From Stenotrophomonas aracearum (lineage in GTDB: Bacteria; Pseudomonadota; Gammaproteobacteria; Xanthomonadales; Xanthomonadaceae): a stretch of DNA of 64,000 nucleotides. The position numbers and the translations under genes were made by a program. The notes below the pieces were generated by a model. The model searched no databases. It worked only from the letters and a program-made list of their open reading frames with translations, and was not told the DNA's origin. The DNA is taken from NCBI RefSeq assembly GCF_031834615.1, contig NZ_CP115543.1, positions 3,855,001 to 3,919,000 of the forward strand, written 5' to 3'. The first letter of the stretch is position 1, and the number at the start of each line of letters is the position of its first letter. Shown here piece after piece: positions 9,324 through 18,197 of this stretch.

Positions 9324-11381
9324 ATGCGTGCTTCCGTTCTTCCGCGCCGTGCCCTGCGCCCGGCCCTGCTTGCGCTTTCACTGTCGCTGGCCTGCACCGC
9401 CCACGCCCAGTCCCGCTCGGCCACCGAGCTGGACGCGGTCAAGGTCACCGCCGAGCGCACCCACACCGACACCGGCGCACTGGGCGACCGCCCGGTACGC
9501 GATACCCCGTTCGCGATCTCGGTGATCGGCCGCGAAGACATCGAGAAGCGCCAGGTGGTCTCGCTGGGCGAGGCCTTCCTGACCGACCCCTCCGTGGTCA
9601 CCCAGGTCAGCGCCTACGCCAGCGGCTGGAGCTCGCCGATCCGCAACCGCGGCATCGACCTCAGCTACGACAGCTACCGCGTCAACGGCCTGCAGGTCTC
9701 GTCCTGGGGCACCGAATGGCCGCTGGAAGTGATGGAGCAGGTGGAATTGCTGAAGGGTCCCGGCGGTTTCATGTACGGCTTCGGCCAGCCCGGCGGCATC
9801 ATCAACTACGTCACCAAAAAGCCCACCGACACCCCGACCTTCTCCGCCCAGCTCGGCTGGCGCGAACAGGGCATCGTCAGCGGCCAGGTCGATGCAGGCG
9901 GTCGTTTCGGCAACGAACAGATGTTCGGCTACCGCTTCAACGCCTACCAGGAGAAAGGTGAAACCTTCAACGGCGGCGAGGTCGACCGCAAGGTCGGCGC
10001 GCTGTCGCTGGACGCCCGCCTGAGCGACAGCCTCACCTGGACCTTCGACGGCGTGTTCCAGCAGCGCGACCTGGGCGAAGAGTCGCCGCAGTACTACTTC
10101 ATCGGCTTGACCGAACTGCCGCGCCCGATCGCCGGCGACGTCAACAACGCCATCCCCGGCACCTTCTACGACACCCGCTCCAGCCTGCTCTCCACCGCCC
10201 TGCACTGGCAGATCAACAGCGACTGGAAGGCCAGCCTGAGTTACGGCTACACCTCGTCGTGGAACGACGTGAACAAGATCTTCGCCTACATCGATGACGT
10301 GAACGGCGATTACGACATCAACGCCTACGAGCTCGGCGGCAAGAGCGAATGGAAGCTCGCCCAGGCCATCGTGCAGGGCCGCTTCCAGACCGGCCCGCTC
10401 TCGCACCAGCTGGTGGCCGGCGTCTCGCACCAGACCGGCCTCGGCTGGGACCGTCCGTACGAATGGAACAACATCGGCCGCGGCAACCTGTACCAGCGCC
10501 CGACCGTGCGCCACGACGCGGTCGGCTCGCACGAACTGACCCGCGGCAGCGAAACCATCCAGCAGGCCGTGTTCCTCAGCGACACCGTCGACGTCGGCCA
10601 CGGCTGGTCGCTGCTGGCTGGCGCGCGCTACAACGACTTCGAGAACAAGGGCAGCTACCACACCTACCCGGTCACCCCGACCTACGCGGTCATGTACAAG
10701 CCCGCCGACGAAGTCACCCTCTACACCAGCTACGTCGAATCGCTCGAAGCCGGCAGCCGCGTCGGCAGCGACTACATCAACGCCGGCGACGTGCTCGACC
10801 CCACCATCAGCAAACAGTTCGAGATCGGTGCCAAGATCGAATACCCGCGCTGGAACGCCAACGCCGCCGCCTTCCGGCTCGAACGCGGCGCCAACATCGA
10901 CCGCCTGACCAGCGCCGGCAAACTGCTCGTGCAGGACGGCATCACCCTGTACGAAGGCGTGGAGGTCAGCGGCAACGTCCTCCTGAGCGACGCCTTCAGC
11001 CTCGGCGGCGGCGTCACCTGGCTCGACCCCACCTACGACAAGCTCTCACCCGACAGCATCACCCAGCAGGGCAACCGCACCGCAGGCGCCGCACGCTGGA
11101 ACGGCGTGGTGCACGCCGATTACAGCGTGCAGCAGGTCGAAGGCCTGAGCCTGTACGCACTCGCCCGCTATTACGGCGATGTGTATTACGACGCCGAGAA
11201 CACCCTGAAGCTGCCGGATTACACCCTGGTCAACGCCGGCGTGGGATACCGCATGCAGGCGAACGGACATCCGGTGACGTGGCGCGCGAGCGTGGAAAAC
11301 CTGGCCAACAAGAAGTATTGGTCGAACGCCGGCATAGGCCTGCCGCGAACCTTTGCAGTGAGCGTAAGGTTTGATCTGTAA
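9324..11381 (+). CDS. TonB-dependent siderophore receptor
   Basis: Outer-membrane receptor that imports an iron-siderophore complex using TonB energy. It has 685 aa from the ATG at 9324; an in-frame GTG at 9294 exists but would put 10 residues before the signal peptide. Residues 1-28 are a signal peptide (ending AHA). Then comes a TonB-box-like stretch (ELDAVKVTAER), the plug domain (about 45-155, with the ELLKGPGGFMYGFGQPGG motif) and a 22-strand barrel ending in a C-terminal aromatic-rich strand (FAVSVRFDL). The ligand cannot be assigned. A probable Fur-regulated promoter precedes it. Confidence 0.88.
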   Translation: MRASVLPRRALRPALLALSLSLACTAHAQSRSATELDAVKVTAERTHTDTGALGDRPVRDTPFAISVIGREDIEKRQVVSLGEAFLTDPSVVTQVSAYASGWSSPIRNRGIDLSYDSYRVNGLQVSSWGTEWPLEVMEQVELLKGPGGFMYGFGQPGGIINYVTKKPTDTPTFSAQLGWREQGIVSGQVDAGGRFGNEQMFGYRFNAYQEKGETFNGGEVDRKVGALSLDARLSDSLTWTFDGVFQQRDLGEESPQYYFIGLTELPRPIAGDVNNAIPGTFYDTRSSLLSTALHWQINSDWKASLSYGYTSSWNDVNKIFAYIDDVNGDYDINAYELGGKSEWKLAQAIVQGRFQTGPLSHQLVAGVSHQTGLGWDRPYEWNNIGRGNLYQRPTVRHDAVGSHELTRGSETIQQAVFLSDTVDVGHGWSLLAGARYNDFENKGSYHTYPVTPTYAVMYKPADEVTLYTSYVESLEAGSRVGSDYINAGDVLDPTISKQFEIGAKIEYPRWNANAAAFRLERGANIDRLTSAGKLLVQDGITLYEGVEVSGNVLLSDAFSLGGGVTWLDPTYDKLSPDSITQQGNRTAGAARWNGVVHADYSVQQVEGLSLYALARYYGDVYYDAENTLKLPDYTLVNAGVGYRMQANGHPVTWRASVENLANKKYWSNAGIGLPRTFAVSVRFDL

Positions 11382-11413
11382 TTGATTCTCCCATCCGCAC
11401 GCGACCCTGTGTG

Positions 11414-11528
11414 GGGGCGGCCGCCGGGTAGCCCCCGGAGAGACGCTAGAAAACATGGATGTTTTCTAGCAGCCCCCATGGATGGGTTCACGGCGTGTCT
11501 CGGAGCGGGGCTGCCCGGTGGCCGCCCC
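11414..11528. repeat. Large imperfect inverted-repeat element with an internal perfect palindrome
   Basis: Arms at 11414-11435 and 11507-11528 are reverse complements at 20 of 22 positions. Between them lies a perfect 12-bp inverted repeat with a 2-nt centre (GCTAGAAAACAT at 11445-11456, ATGTTTTCTAGC at 11459-11470). It fills most of the 260-bp gap between the receptor and the FUSC gene. It may act as a terminator or be a small dispersed mobile repeat. No terminal duplication or ORF is evident. Confidence 0.6.
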
Positions 11529-11642
11529 AGCCCGTAGCAATTGAGACGCTGCCTTTCGCGCAATCCAACAGTCCCTCGCCGCCGCGATGCAGGATTCACC
11601 GCGATGACGCAATAATGAGGCGCCCCCGCACCACGAGTCCGC

Positions 11643-13841
11643 ATGTCTGCCCGAGAATCCCGCCTGAGCCGCCTGTGGGCGCATGAGAAGGCCAGCTATG
11701 GCCTGCGGGTCTTCATCGCATTGTCCGCCGCCATGGGCGTGTGCTGGCACCTCGACCAGTTGCCCGCCCTGCCCGGCGTGTTCCTCGGCATCATCGCCAG
11801 CGCCATTGCCGAAACCGACGACAACTGGTGGGGCCGGACCAAGTCCGTCGCCCTCTCCCTGCTCTGCTTCATCGCCGCTGCCGCCGCCGTCGTCCACCTG
11901 TTCGCCTGGCCCTGGCTGTTCATCGCCGCCCTCGCCCTGGCCACCTTCAGCCTGACCCTGCTCGGCGCCCTCGGCGAACGCTACGCCTCCATCGCCCAGG
12001 CCACCGTCACCCTCGCCATCTACACCATGATCGGCCTCGAACAGCATGGCGCCGCCGACCGCGCCCAGGCCTTCAGCGCCGTCAGCCACCTGCTCGCCGG
12101 CGCCCTCTGGTACGGCCTGCTCTCCATCCTCTGGACCGCCTTGTTCTCCAATCGCCCCGTACGCGAACGCCTCGCCCGCCTCTACATCGAACTCGGCCGC
12201 TACCTCCAGCTCAAGGCCGACCTGTTCGAACCCGTGCGCGACGCCGACGTCCAGAAGCGCCAGCTTGCCCTCGCCGAACAGAACCGCCGCGTCGTCGACG
12301 CCCTCAACACCGCCAAGACCGCCATCCTCGCCCGCTTCGGCCGCTCCGGCCGGCCCGGCGTCCAGTCCGGCCTGTACCTGCGCCTCTACTACATGGCCCA
12401 GGACTTCCACGAACGCGCCAGTTCCTCCCACTACCCCTACGGCGCCCTCACCGACGCCTTCTTCCACAGCGACGTCCTGTACCGCTGCCAGCGCCTGCTC
12501 GCCCTCCAGGGCGAAGCCTGCGCCAGCCTCGGCACCGCCATCCGCCTGCGCCGCCCCTTCGACTACGGCGAACGCACCCGCCAGGCCACCGCCGACCTCA
12601 CCGACTCCCTCGCCTGGCTGCGCGCCCAGCACAACCCCCAATGGCAGCGCCTGCTGTCCTCCCTCGACCTGCTCGGCCACAACCTGCAGAGCATCGAACG
12701 CCGCCTCTCCGAAGCCGCCCAGTCCGAATCCACCCTCGACAACGTCGACACCCGCCTGCGCGACACCAACCCGCATACCCTGCGCGAAATGGGCGTGCGC
12801 CTCCGCCAGCAGCTCACCCCCGGCTCCGTGCTGTTCCGCCACGGCCTGCGCATGGCCATCGCCCTGATCGTCGGCTTCATCGCCATCCGCCTGTTCAACA
12901 CCCAGAACGGCTCCTGGGTCCTGCTCACCATCGTCTTCGTCTGCCGCCCCAACTTCGGCGCCACCCGGCAACGCCTTGCCCAGCGCGTCGCCGGCACCCT
13001 GATCGGCCTCGTCCTCACCTGGGCCCTGCTGCAGCTGTTCCAGGACCTGCGCCTCGAACTGCTGATCGCCCTGCTCTCGGCCCTGCTGTTCTTCTTCACC
13101 CGCAGCGACCGCTACCTGGTCGCCTCGGCCGCCATCACCGTCATGGCCCTGACCTGCTTCAACCTGATCGGCGACGGCTTCCTGCTGATCTGGCCGCGCC
13201 TGGTCGACACCCTGCTCGGCTGCGCCATCGCCGCCGCCGCCGCGTTCCTGATCCTGCCCGACTGGCAGGGCCGCCGCCTCGACCTGGTCATGGCCCGCGT
13301 GCTGCAGCGCTGCGCCGGCTACCTGCAGGCCGTGCTCGGCCAGTACGGCAGCGGCATGCAGGACGACCTCGCCTACCGCGTCGCCCGCCGCGACATGCAC
13401 AACGCCGACGTGGCCCTCTCCACCGCCCTGTCCAACATGCTGCGCGAGCCCGGCCACGTGCGCGGCAACCTCGACGCCGGCTTCCGCTTCCTGGCCCTGT
13501 CCAATACCCTGCTCGGCCACCTGTCCGCGCTCGGCGCCCACCGCGCGCAGCTGGACAGCTACGCGCAGGACGCGTTGGCGCGCTCCAGTGGCGAGCGCGT
13601 GCAGCAGGCGATGCAGGAGATCGCCGGTGCGCTGGAGCGGCGCGAGGCGGTCGATGAAAGCGCGAACAACGCCGACCGCGCCTTGGCCGAACAGCTTGAA
13701 CAGGTCACCGACGACATGCCGCCGAAGCTGCAGCTGATTCGTACCCAGATCGCGTTGATGCTGCGGTTGCTGCCGAAGCTGCGTGGGGCGGCGAATGAGG
13801 TCGGCGCACCGCGCCGCAACGCATTTGACGCCCCGCGATGA
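11643..13841 (+). CDS. FUSC family membrane protein (YccS/YhfK-like)
   Basis: Inner-membrane protein of 732 aa of the fusaric-acid-resistance-like (FUSC/YccS) family. It has an N-terminal group of about six helices (25-175), a cytoplasmic region (about 180-380), a second helical group (about 395-530, including NTQNGSWVLLTIVFVCRPNFGATRQRLAQRVAGT, split here only for reading, the family signature) and a soluble tail. Members are proposed to export aromatic acids or organic compounds; the substrate is unknown here. Codon use is unusual: up to about 13.5 kb the third positions are overwhelmingly C (GCC, CTC, CGC), and the last 300 bp revert to the CTG/GCG pattern of the neighbours. Confidence 0.85.
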   Translation: MSARESRLSRLWAHEKASYGLRVFIALSAAMGVCWHLDQLPALPGVFLGIIASAIAETDDNWWGRTKSVALSLLCFIAAAAAVVHLFAWPWLFIAALALATFSLTLLGALGERYASIAQATVTLAIYTMIGLEQHGAADRAQAFSAVSHLLAGALWYGLLSILWTALFSNRPVRERLARLYIELGRYLQLKADLFEPVRDADVQKRQLALAEQNRRVVDALNTAKTAILARFGRSGRPGVQSGLYLRLYYMAQDFHERASSSHYPYGALTDAFFHSDVLYRCQRLLALQGEACASLGTAIRLRRPFDYGERTRQATADLTDSLAWLRAQHNPQWQRLLSSLDLLGHNLQSIERRLSEAAQSESTLDNVDTRLRDTNPHTLREMGVRLRQQLTPGSVLFRHGLRMAIALIVGFIAIRLFNTQNGSWVLLTIVFVCRPNFGATRQRLAQRVAGTLIGLVLTWALLQLFQDLRLELLIALLSALLFFFTRSDRYLVASAAITVMALTCFNLIGDGFLLIWPRLVDTLLGCAIAAAAAFLILPDWQGRRLDLVMARVLQRCAGYLQAVLGQYGSGMQDDLAYRVARRDMHNADVALSTALSNMLREPGHVRGNLDAGFRFLALSNTLLGHLSALGAHRAQLDSYAQDALARSSGERVQQAMQEIAGALERREAVDESANNADRALAEQLEQVTDDMPPKLQLIRTQIALMLRLLPKLRGAANEVGAPRRNAFDAPR

Positions 13842-13883
13842 CGAACGCGTCGCCACGCGCCCGCACAATGAATTCCCGGAACC

Positions 13884-13907
13884 GTAGCGCCGGGCTCTGC
13901 CCGGCTG
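13884..13907 (+). repeat. SMAG/REP-like palindrome (GTAG head)
   Basis: GTAG followed by the hairpin GCCGGGC-TCT-GCCCGGC, between the FUSC gene and the MFS-acyltransferase gene. The GTAG head and short GC hairpin are the pattern of Stenotrophomonas SMAG repeats. Confidence 0.65.
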
Positions 13908-13941
13908 CATGTTAGGCTGCGCCGGTCTGCAAGGAGACTCC

Positions 13942-15831
13942 ATGTCCGGCCACAGTCAGTTCGCCCTGCTCCGCCAGCGCCGCTTCCTGCCGTTTTTCAT
14001 CGTCCAGTCGTTGGGTGCCTTCAACGACAACGTGTACCGCCAGGCCATCATCGGCCTGCTGTTCTACCTTGGCGTCAGCCAGGAAGAACAGTCGCTGTAC
14101 ACCACGCTGGCCCCGGCCATCTTCATCCTGCCCTACTTCCTGTTTTCCGCCCTCGCCGGCCAGATCGCCGAGAAGCTGGAGAAATCGCGCCTGATCGTGA
14201 TCACCACCACCATGGAGATCGCGATCATGTCGCTGGCCGCCGTCGGCTTCCTCACCCAGAACATGCCGATCCTGCTGGTGGCGCTGTTCTGCACCGGCCT
14301 GCAGTCCACCCTGTTCGGCCCGGTGAAGTATTCCGTGCTGCCCTCGGTACTCAAGCCGGAAGAACTCACCGGCGGCAACGGCCTGGTGGAAATGGGCACC
14401 TCCATGTCGATCCTCACCGGCATGATCAGCGGCGGCATCATCTTCACCCTGGCCGGCAGCTTCGGCCCGGTCGTGGCCGCCACCGCCGTGATCGGCCTGG
14501 CCATTGCCGGCAACATCACCGCGCGCATGATTCCCAAGGTCGACGCCGGCGCGCCGGACCTGAAGATCAACTGGAACCCGATTCCCGAATCGCTCGCCGT
14601 GCTGCGCCTGGCCAAGAAGCAGAAGGCCGTGGCCAACGCCATCCTGGGCGTGTCCTGGTTCTGGTTCGTCGGCACCATGCTCACCTCGCAGCTGCCCACC
14701 TACGCGGTGGTCAACCTCGGCGGCGAACCCACCCTGTACATCTTCGCGCTGGCGCTGTTCTCCATCGGCACCGGCGTCGGCTCGCTGCTCTGCGAAAAGT
14801 TGTCCGGGCGCACGGTGGAAATCGGCCTGGTGCCGCTCGGTGCATTCGGCATGACCGCCTTCATGCTCGACCTTTACTTCGCGCGCGCCGGCACCGCCAC
14901 CAGTGCCGGGCTGGGCGTGGCCGCGTTCGTCGCGGCGCCGGGCAGCGTGCGCATCATCGTCGATCTGGTCGGCATCGGCCTGTTCACCGGCTTCTTCGTG
15001 GTGCCGCTGTTCGCGTTGATCCAGAGCCGCACCCCGAAGTCGGAAATGTCGCGCGTGTTCGCCGCGCTCAACATCCAGAACTCCGGCTTCATCGTCGCCG
15101 CCGCCATGATCGCGCTGGCCACCCAGAAGTTCCTGCACTGGACCATTCCGCAGCTGTTCCTGGCGCTGGCCATCGCCAACGCCGTGGTGGCGATCTACAT
15201 CTTCACCATCGTTCCCGAATTCCTGATGCGCTTCCTCAGCTGGGTGATGGTGCGCTTCCTGTACCGGCTGCGCCCGCACGGCATCGAAGCGAACGTGCCC
15301 GACGAAGGGGCCGCGCTGATCGTGTGCAACCACGTCAGCTACATGGACGCGCTGATCCTGTCGGCGACCATCCCGCGCCCGGTGCGCTTCGTCATGTACT
15401 ACAGGATCTTCAACATTCCGGTGATGCGCTGGATCTTCCGCACCGCCAAGGCGATTCCGATCGCCGGCGCACGCGAGGACCCCGCGCTGATGCAGGCCGC
15501 GTTCGACGAAGTGGACCGTGCGCTGGCCGAAGGCGAACTGGTCTGCATCTTCCCCGAAGGCGCACTCACCCGCGACGGCGAAATGGCCGCGTTCAAGTCG
15601 GGTGTGGAGAAGATCCTGGAACGCCGGCCGGTTCCGGTGGTGCCCATGGCATTGCGCGGCATGTGGGCCAGCATGTGGAGCCGGCGCGACAGCCGCCTGG
15701 GGCGGATGCGGGTGCCGCGCCGCCTGCGCGCGCACATCGAGGTGATCGCCGGGTTACCGGTGGACGGTGCCACCGCGACGGCGGAAGGGCTGGAAGCGCA
15801 GGTCCGCGCACTGCGCGGCGATCAAGGCTAA
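13942..15831 (+). CDS. MFS transporter-acyltransferase fusion (LplT/PlsC type lysophospholipid salvage)
   Basis: Fusion protein of 629 aa. Residues 1 to about 410 form an MFS domain like the lysophospholipid flippase LplT (start FLPFFIVQSLGAFNDNVYRQ). Residues about 425-629 form a PlsC-type acyltransferase with NHVSYMDA (the HX4D catalytic motif) and FPEGALTRDGEM. Together they suggest import of lysophospholipids and re-acylation at the inner membrane. The acyl-ACP synthetase domain found in full-length LplT-Aas fusions is absent. The ATG at 13942 has a clear AAGGAG ribosome site; an upstream in-frame ATG at 13909 lies inside the SMAG repeat and is rejected. Confidence 0.85.
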   Translation: MSGHSQFALLRQRRFLPFFIVQSLGAFNDNVYRQAIIGLLFYLGVSQEEQSLYTTLAPAIFILPYFLFSALAGQIAEKLEKSRLIVITTTMEIAIMSLAAVGFLTQNMPILLVALFCTGLQSTLFGPVKYSVLPSVLKPEELTGGNGLVEMGTSMSILTGMISGGIIFTLAGSFGPVVAATAVIGLAIAGNITARMIPKVDAGAPDLKINWNPIPESLAVLRLAKKQKAVANAILGVSWFWFVGTMLTSQLPTYAVVNLGGEPTLYIFALALFSIGTGVGSLLCEKLSGRTVEIGLVPLGAFGMTAFMLDLYFARAGTATSAGLGVAAFVAAPGSVRIIVDLVGIGLFTGFFVVPLFALIQSRTPKSEMSRVFAALNIQNSGFIVAAAMIALATQKFLHWTIPQLFLALAIANAVVAIYIFTIVPEFLMRFLSWVMVRFLYRLRPHGIEANVPDEGAALIVCNHVSYMDALILSATIPRPVRFVMYYRIFNIPVMRWIFRTAKAIPIAGAREDPALMQAAFDEVDRALAEGELVCIFPEGALTRDGEMAAFKSGVEKILERRPVPVVPMALRGMWASMWSRRDSRLGRMRVPRRLRAHIEVIAGLPVDGATATAEGLEAQVRALRGDQG

Positions 15832-15862
15832 AAACCGACAAAACAAGCCGGATCGTGCAAGC

Positions 15863-15884
15863 AACGGGCCGCATGCGGCCCGTT
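15863..15884 (+). terminator. Probable terminator after the MFS-acyltransferase gene
   Basis: A near-perfect palindrome (ACGGGCCGC / GCGGCCCGT) about 30 nt after the stop codon, followed by a short T-rich stretch (TTTCCGTTCG). The T run is weak. Confidence 0.5.
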
Positions 15885-16030
15885 TCCGTTCGTGCCCACA
15901 TGGGAAAAATCCCAAAACGGGGGCATGTAAACGCATACATCCGTCGGAACTTCGGTTAGATTACCGGCCATAGGGGGTGTCTATTGGCGTTGGGAGATGC
16001 CAAGGGACAACCAATGGAATGGAGCCGTAC

Positions 16031-16321
16031 TTGAATCATCTGCCGCCACCGACCCCGTCGGGTGTAGTCGTTCCCAACAATCTTGTGTGGGCGATCCTGA
16101 CCACGCTGTTCTGCTGCCTGCCCTTGGGCGTGGTGTCGATCGTGTATGCCGCCCAGGTCGATGGCCGCCGCGCCGCCGGCGACGTGGCCGGGGCGTATGC
16201 CGCATCGCGCAAGGCCGCGGGGTGGGCATGGGCGTCAGCGCTCGCGTTGCCGGTACTGCTGCTGTTGTGGTTTGGCTTGTTCGGCGGCATTGCCGCGCTG
16301 GGCGCTCTTTCCGAACTCTGA
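16031..16321 (+). CDS. CD225/dispanin family small membrane protein, copy 1
   Basis: Small inner-membrane protein with a Pro-rich N-terminus, the conserved PNNLVWAILTTLFCCLPLG segment and two membrane helices separated by a charged loop (VDGRRAAGDVAGAYAASRKA), the layout of dispanins (CD225). Bacterial members have no established function. A TTG start at 16031 is preferred because GGAG lies 6 nt upstream, mirroring the second copy; ATG 16019 in frame is the alternative. It lies 43 nt before the second copy and shares 15 consecutive residues with it, so they are tandem paralogues. Confidence 0.75.
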   Translation: MNHLPPPTPSGVVVPNNLVWAILTTLFCCLPLGVVSIVYAAQVDGRRAAGDVAGAYAASRKAAGWAWASALALPVLLLLWFGLFGGIAALGALSEL

Positions 16322-16364
16322 AACACCTTCTGTTCAACCCACCCTTGAAAATGGAGCTTCATCG

Positions 16365-16640
16365 ATGAACGCCACTGCCCCGCAAGTCCCCAACAACCTG
16401 GTCTGGGCCATCCTGACCACCCTGTTCTGCTGCCTGCCGGCCGGCATCGTCTCGATCGTGTTCGCCGCGCAGGTCAACGGCAAGCTGGCCGCCGGTGACA
16501 TCGCCGGTGCGCAGGAGTCGTCGGACAAGGCCAAGAAGTGGGCCATGTGGTCGGCCATCATTGGCGTCGTCGGCATCGTCCTGTACATCGTCCTGGTGAT
16601 GGTGATGGGCGTTGGCGGCGCGATGAGCGGCAACTACTGA
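16365..16640 (+). CDS. CD225/dispanin family small membrane protein, copy 2
   Basis: A 91-aa protein with the same core as the preceding gene: PNNLVWAILTTLFCCLPAG, a charged loop (VNGKLAAGDIAGAQESSDKAK) and a second hydrophobic helix (about 62-86). The first hydrophobic segment carries two cysteines that in eukaryotic dispanins are lipidated; whether that applies here is unknown. ATG 16365 has GGAG 8 nt upstream. It is probably co-transcribed with copy 1. Confidence 0.8.
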   Translation: MNATAPQVPNNLVWAILTTLFCCLPAGIVSIVFAAQVNGKLAAGDIAGAQESSDKAKKWAMWSAIIGVVGIVLYIVLVMVMGVGGAMSGNY

Positions 16641-16651
16641 TCGCACCCTGG

Positions 16652-16695
16652 ACGGCCCGGTCCGGCGCCCCTGCGGGGTGTCCGGCTCGGGCCGT
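16652..16695 (+). terminator. Hairpin between the dispanin pair and the DUF2752 gene
   Basis: ACGGCCCG (16652-16659) pairs with CGGGCCGT (16688-16695), with an inner GC hairpin. It could end the dispanin transcript, but the following T stretch is short, so readthrough into the DUF2752 gene is possible. Confidence 0.4.
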
Positions 16696-16704
16696 TCTGC
16701 CGTC

Positions 16705-17133
16705 ATGACGATGCCTTCCCGTTCCGTTCTGTCGCGCTGGGCGCCGCTGGCGATCAGTGCCGGCCTCGCCGCCGGCGCGGCCGTGGTGCTGCGCCATGTC
16801 AGCCCGTATGCCGCGAACAGTCCGCTGCCGGGGTGCCCGTTGTATGCATTGACCGGGATCTACTGCCCGGGCTGCGGCAGCACGCGCTGCCTGTATTCGC
16901 TGGTGCATCTGGACTGGGCCGGCGCGATGGCGATGAATCCGCTGCTGGTGATTTCGCTGCCGTTCCTGCTGTTGATGCTGCTCAACAACGCGGGCGTGCG
17001 CGTGCGTGCGCTGGACCCGTTGATGCGGGTGCTGGCCAATCCGATGGTGTGGTTGGTGGTGTTGGTGGGGTATGCAGTGATGCGTAACCTGCCTTGGTAT
17101 CCCTTCAGTTTGCTTGCGCCGGGCGTGGCATAG
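16705..17133 (+). CDS. DUF2752 domain membrane protein
   Basis: A 142-aa protein with three hydrophobic segments and the DUF2752 signature CPLYALTGIYCPGCGSTR at about residues 47-64, where four cysteines may bind metal or form disulfides. Function is unknown. DUF2752 genes often sit beside CD225 or TM2 small membrane genes, as here. The start ATG at 16705 is chosen over 16678, which lies inside the upstream hairpin. Confidence 0.8.
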   Translation: MTMPSRSVLSRWAPLAISAGLAAGAAVVLRHVSPYAANSPLPGCPLYALTGIYCPGCGSTRCLYSLVHLDWAGAMAMNPLLVISLPFLLLMLLNNAGVRVRALDPLMRVLANPMVWLVVLVGYAVMRNLPWYPFSLLAPGVA

Positions 17134-17140
17134 ACCGCTT

Positions 17141-17164
17141 GGGTCGGCCAACGGCCGACGCTAC
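17141..17164 (-). repeat. SMAG/REP-like palindrome
   Basis: Read on the minus strand: GTAGCGTCGGCCGTTGGCCGAC, a GTAG head plus the hairpin GTCGGCC-GTT-GGCCGAC. It lies between the convergent DUF2752 and ampE genes and may help stop both transcripts. Confidence 0.6.
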
Positions 17165-17188
17165 CGGCGGGCGGTGCATCAACCTTGT

Positions 17189-18082
17189 TTACGTCACCCA
17201 GCCTGCGATCACCAGCAGGGCGAGGGCGGCCATCCATAGCAGCAGCATGCGCCAGACCAGGCTCATGGCATCGCGCAGCTCGGGCAGGCGGCGCCATACC
17301 GGTACCATGCCGGCATCGCTGTAATCGTGCGCGTCTTCGCGCAGTTCGGCGCTGACACTGGCGCGCGCAACCGCGCCCAGGAAGTCGGTCGAGGCCACCC
17401 AACGGTTGCCGTGCGCGTCGCGCCACGCCTTGAAGGCGGTGTCGAAGTTGCCGACCAGCGCCATCGACAGCGACATCAGCTGCGCCACCGGCCACTCCAG
17501 CCAAGACAGCACCTGTCGTGCGCCCACCACGGTTTCCACGTCGGCCAGCGAACGCATCGGACCCACCGCCAGCAAGGCCAACAGGCGGTACGCCAGCGCC
17601 CCGACCGGACCCAGCAGCAGGAACCAGAACAGCACCGCGAACCAGCGCCGCAGCGCATTGAGCAGGGTCGCCTCGACCAGCGACGGCACGTCCTCGTGCA
17701 GGCTGCCGCCAGCCGACTGCAGCTGGCCGATGGCGGCGTGCCGGGTGGGCGCGTCGTCGGCGTCGATCACCGCTTCCACGTCGCGATCCAGGTCGCGCGG
17801 GCCCCAGCAGATCACCAGCGTGGCAATGCCCAGCAGCAGCGACGGCAGGCCGAACAGGCGGTCGTGGAACAGCCACTGCAGCAGCGCCATGGCCACCACG
17901 AACGGCAGCAGCGCCAGCACCCAGCCGTGCCGGCCGCGCCAGGCGCCGGCCTCCGGGGCATGCGCGTCCAGCCACTGCAGCCAGCGCCGGTAGAGGCCGA
18001 ACCGGCGCAACGCCACTGCCGCGGCAGGCGCGACGTGGCCCAGGGCCAGGGCGACCAGGACTGCGACCAGGGTGGTGAACAT
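17189..18082 (-). CDS. ampE: AmpE-like regulatory membrane protein
   Basis: Inner-membrane protein of 297 aa of the AmpE/CobD-like family, linked in enterobacteria to beta-lactamase induction alongside AmpD. It has a first helix at 1-20, two helices at about 55-95, the family-like segment WFAVLFWFLLLGPVGALAYRL, and a C-terminal helix. Residues LSWLEWPVAQLMSLSMALVGNFDTAF match the conserved second half. No ampD or bla gene adjoins it. ATG 18082 starts directly at the first helix; longer in-frame starts add a non-hydrophobic leader. Confidence 0.75.
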   Translation of the reverse strand: MFTTLVAVLVALALGHVAPAAAVALRRFGLYRRWLQWLDAHAPEAGAWRGRHGWVLALLPFVVAMALLQWLFHDRLFGLPSLLLGIATLVICWGPRDLDRDVEAVIDADDAPTRHAAIGQLQSAGGSLHEDVPSLVEATLLNALRRWFAVLFWFLLLGPVGALAYRLLALLAVGPMRSLADVETVVGARQVLSWLEWPVAQLMSLSMALVGNFDTAFKAWRDAHGNRWVASTDFLGAVARASVSAELREDAHDYSDAGMVPVWRRLPELRDAMSLVWRMLLLWMAALALLVIAGWVT

Positions 18083-18197
18083 GACTGCCTCCGTTCGGTT
18101 TCTGGCCGCTACTATGCCGTGCGCCCCGGCCATTCCCCGGGGCCACAGGTAATGTACGCCGCCCCGTGTTCAGGCAGCGGCAACGCTTCGCCCCGGG

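Noticed and set aside
11466..13943. Minus-strand reading frame of 825 codons opposite the FUSC gene
   Set aside because: Gly/Gln/Val repeat composition from antisense of C-rich codons; it also runs through the palindromic element.
13912..15735. Minus-strand reading frame opposite the MFS-acyltransferase gene
   Set aside because: No recognisable motifs; the plus strand carries clear MFS and HX4D motifs.
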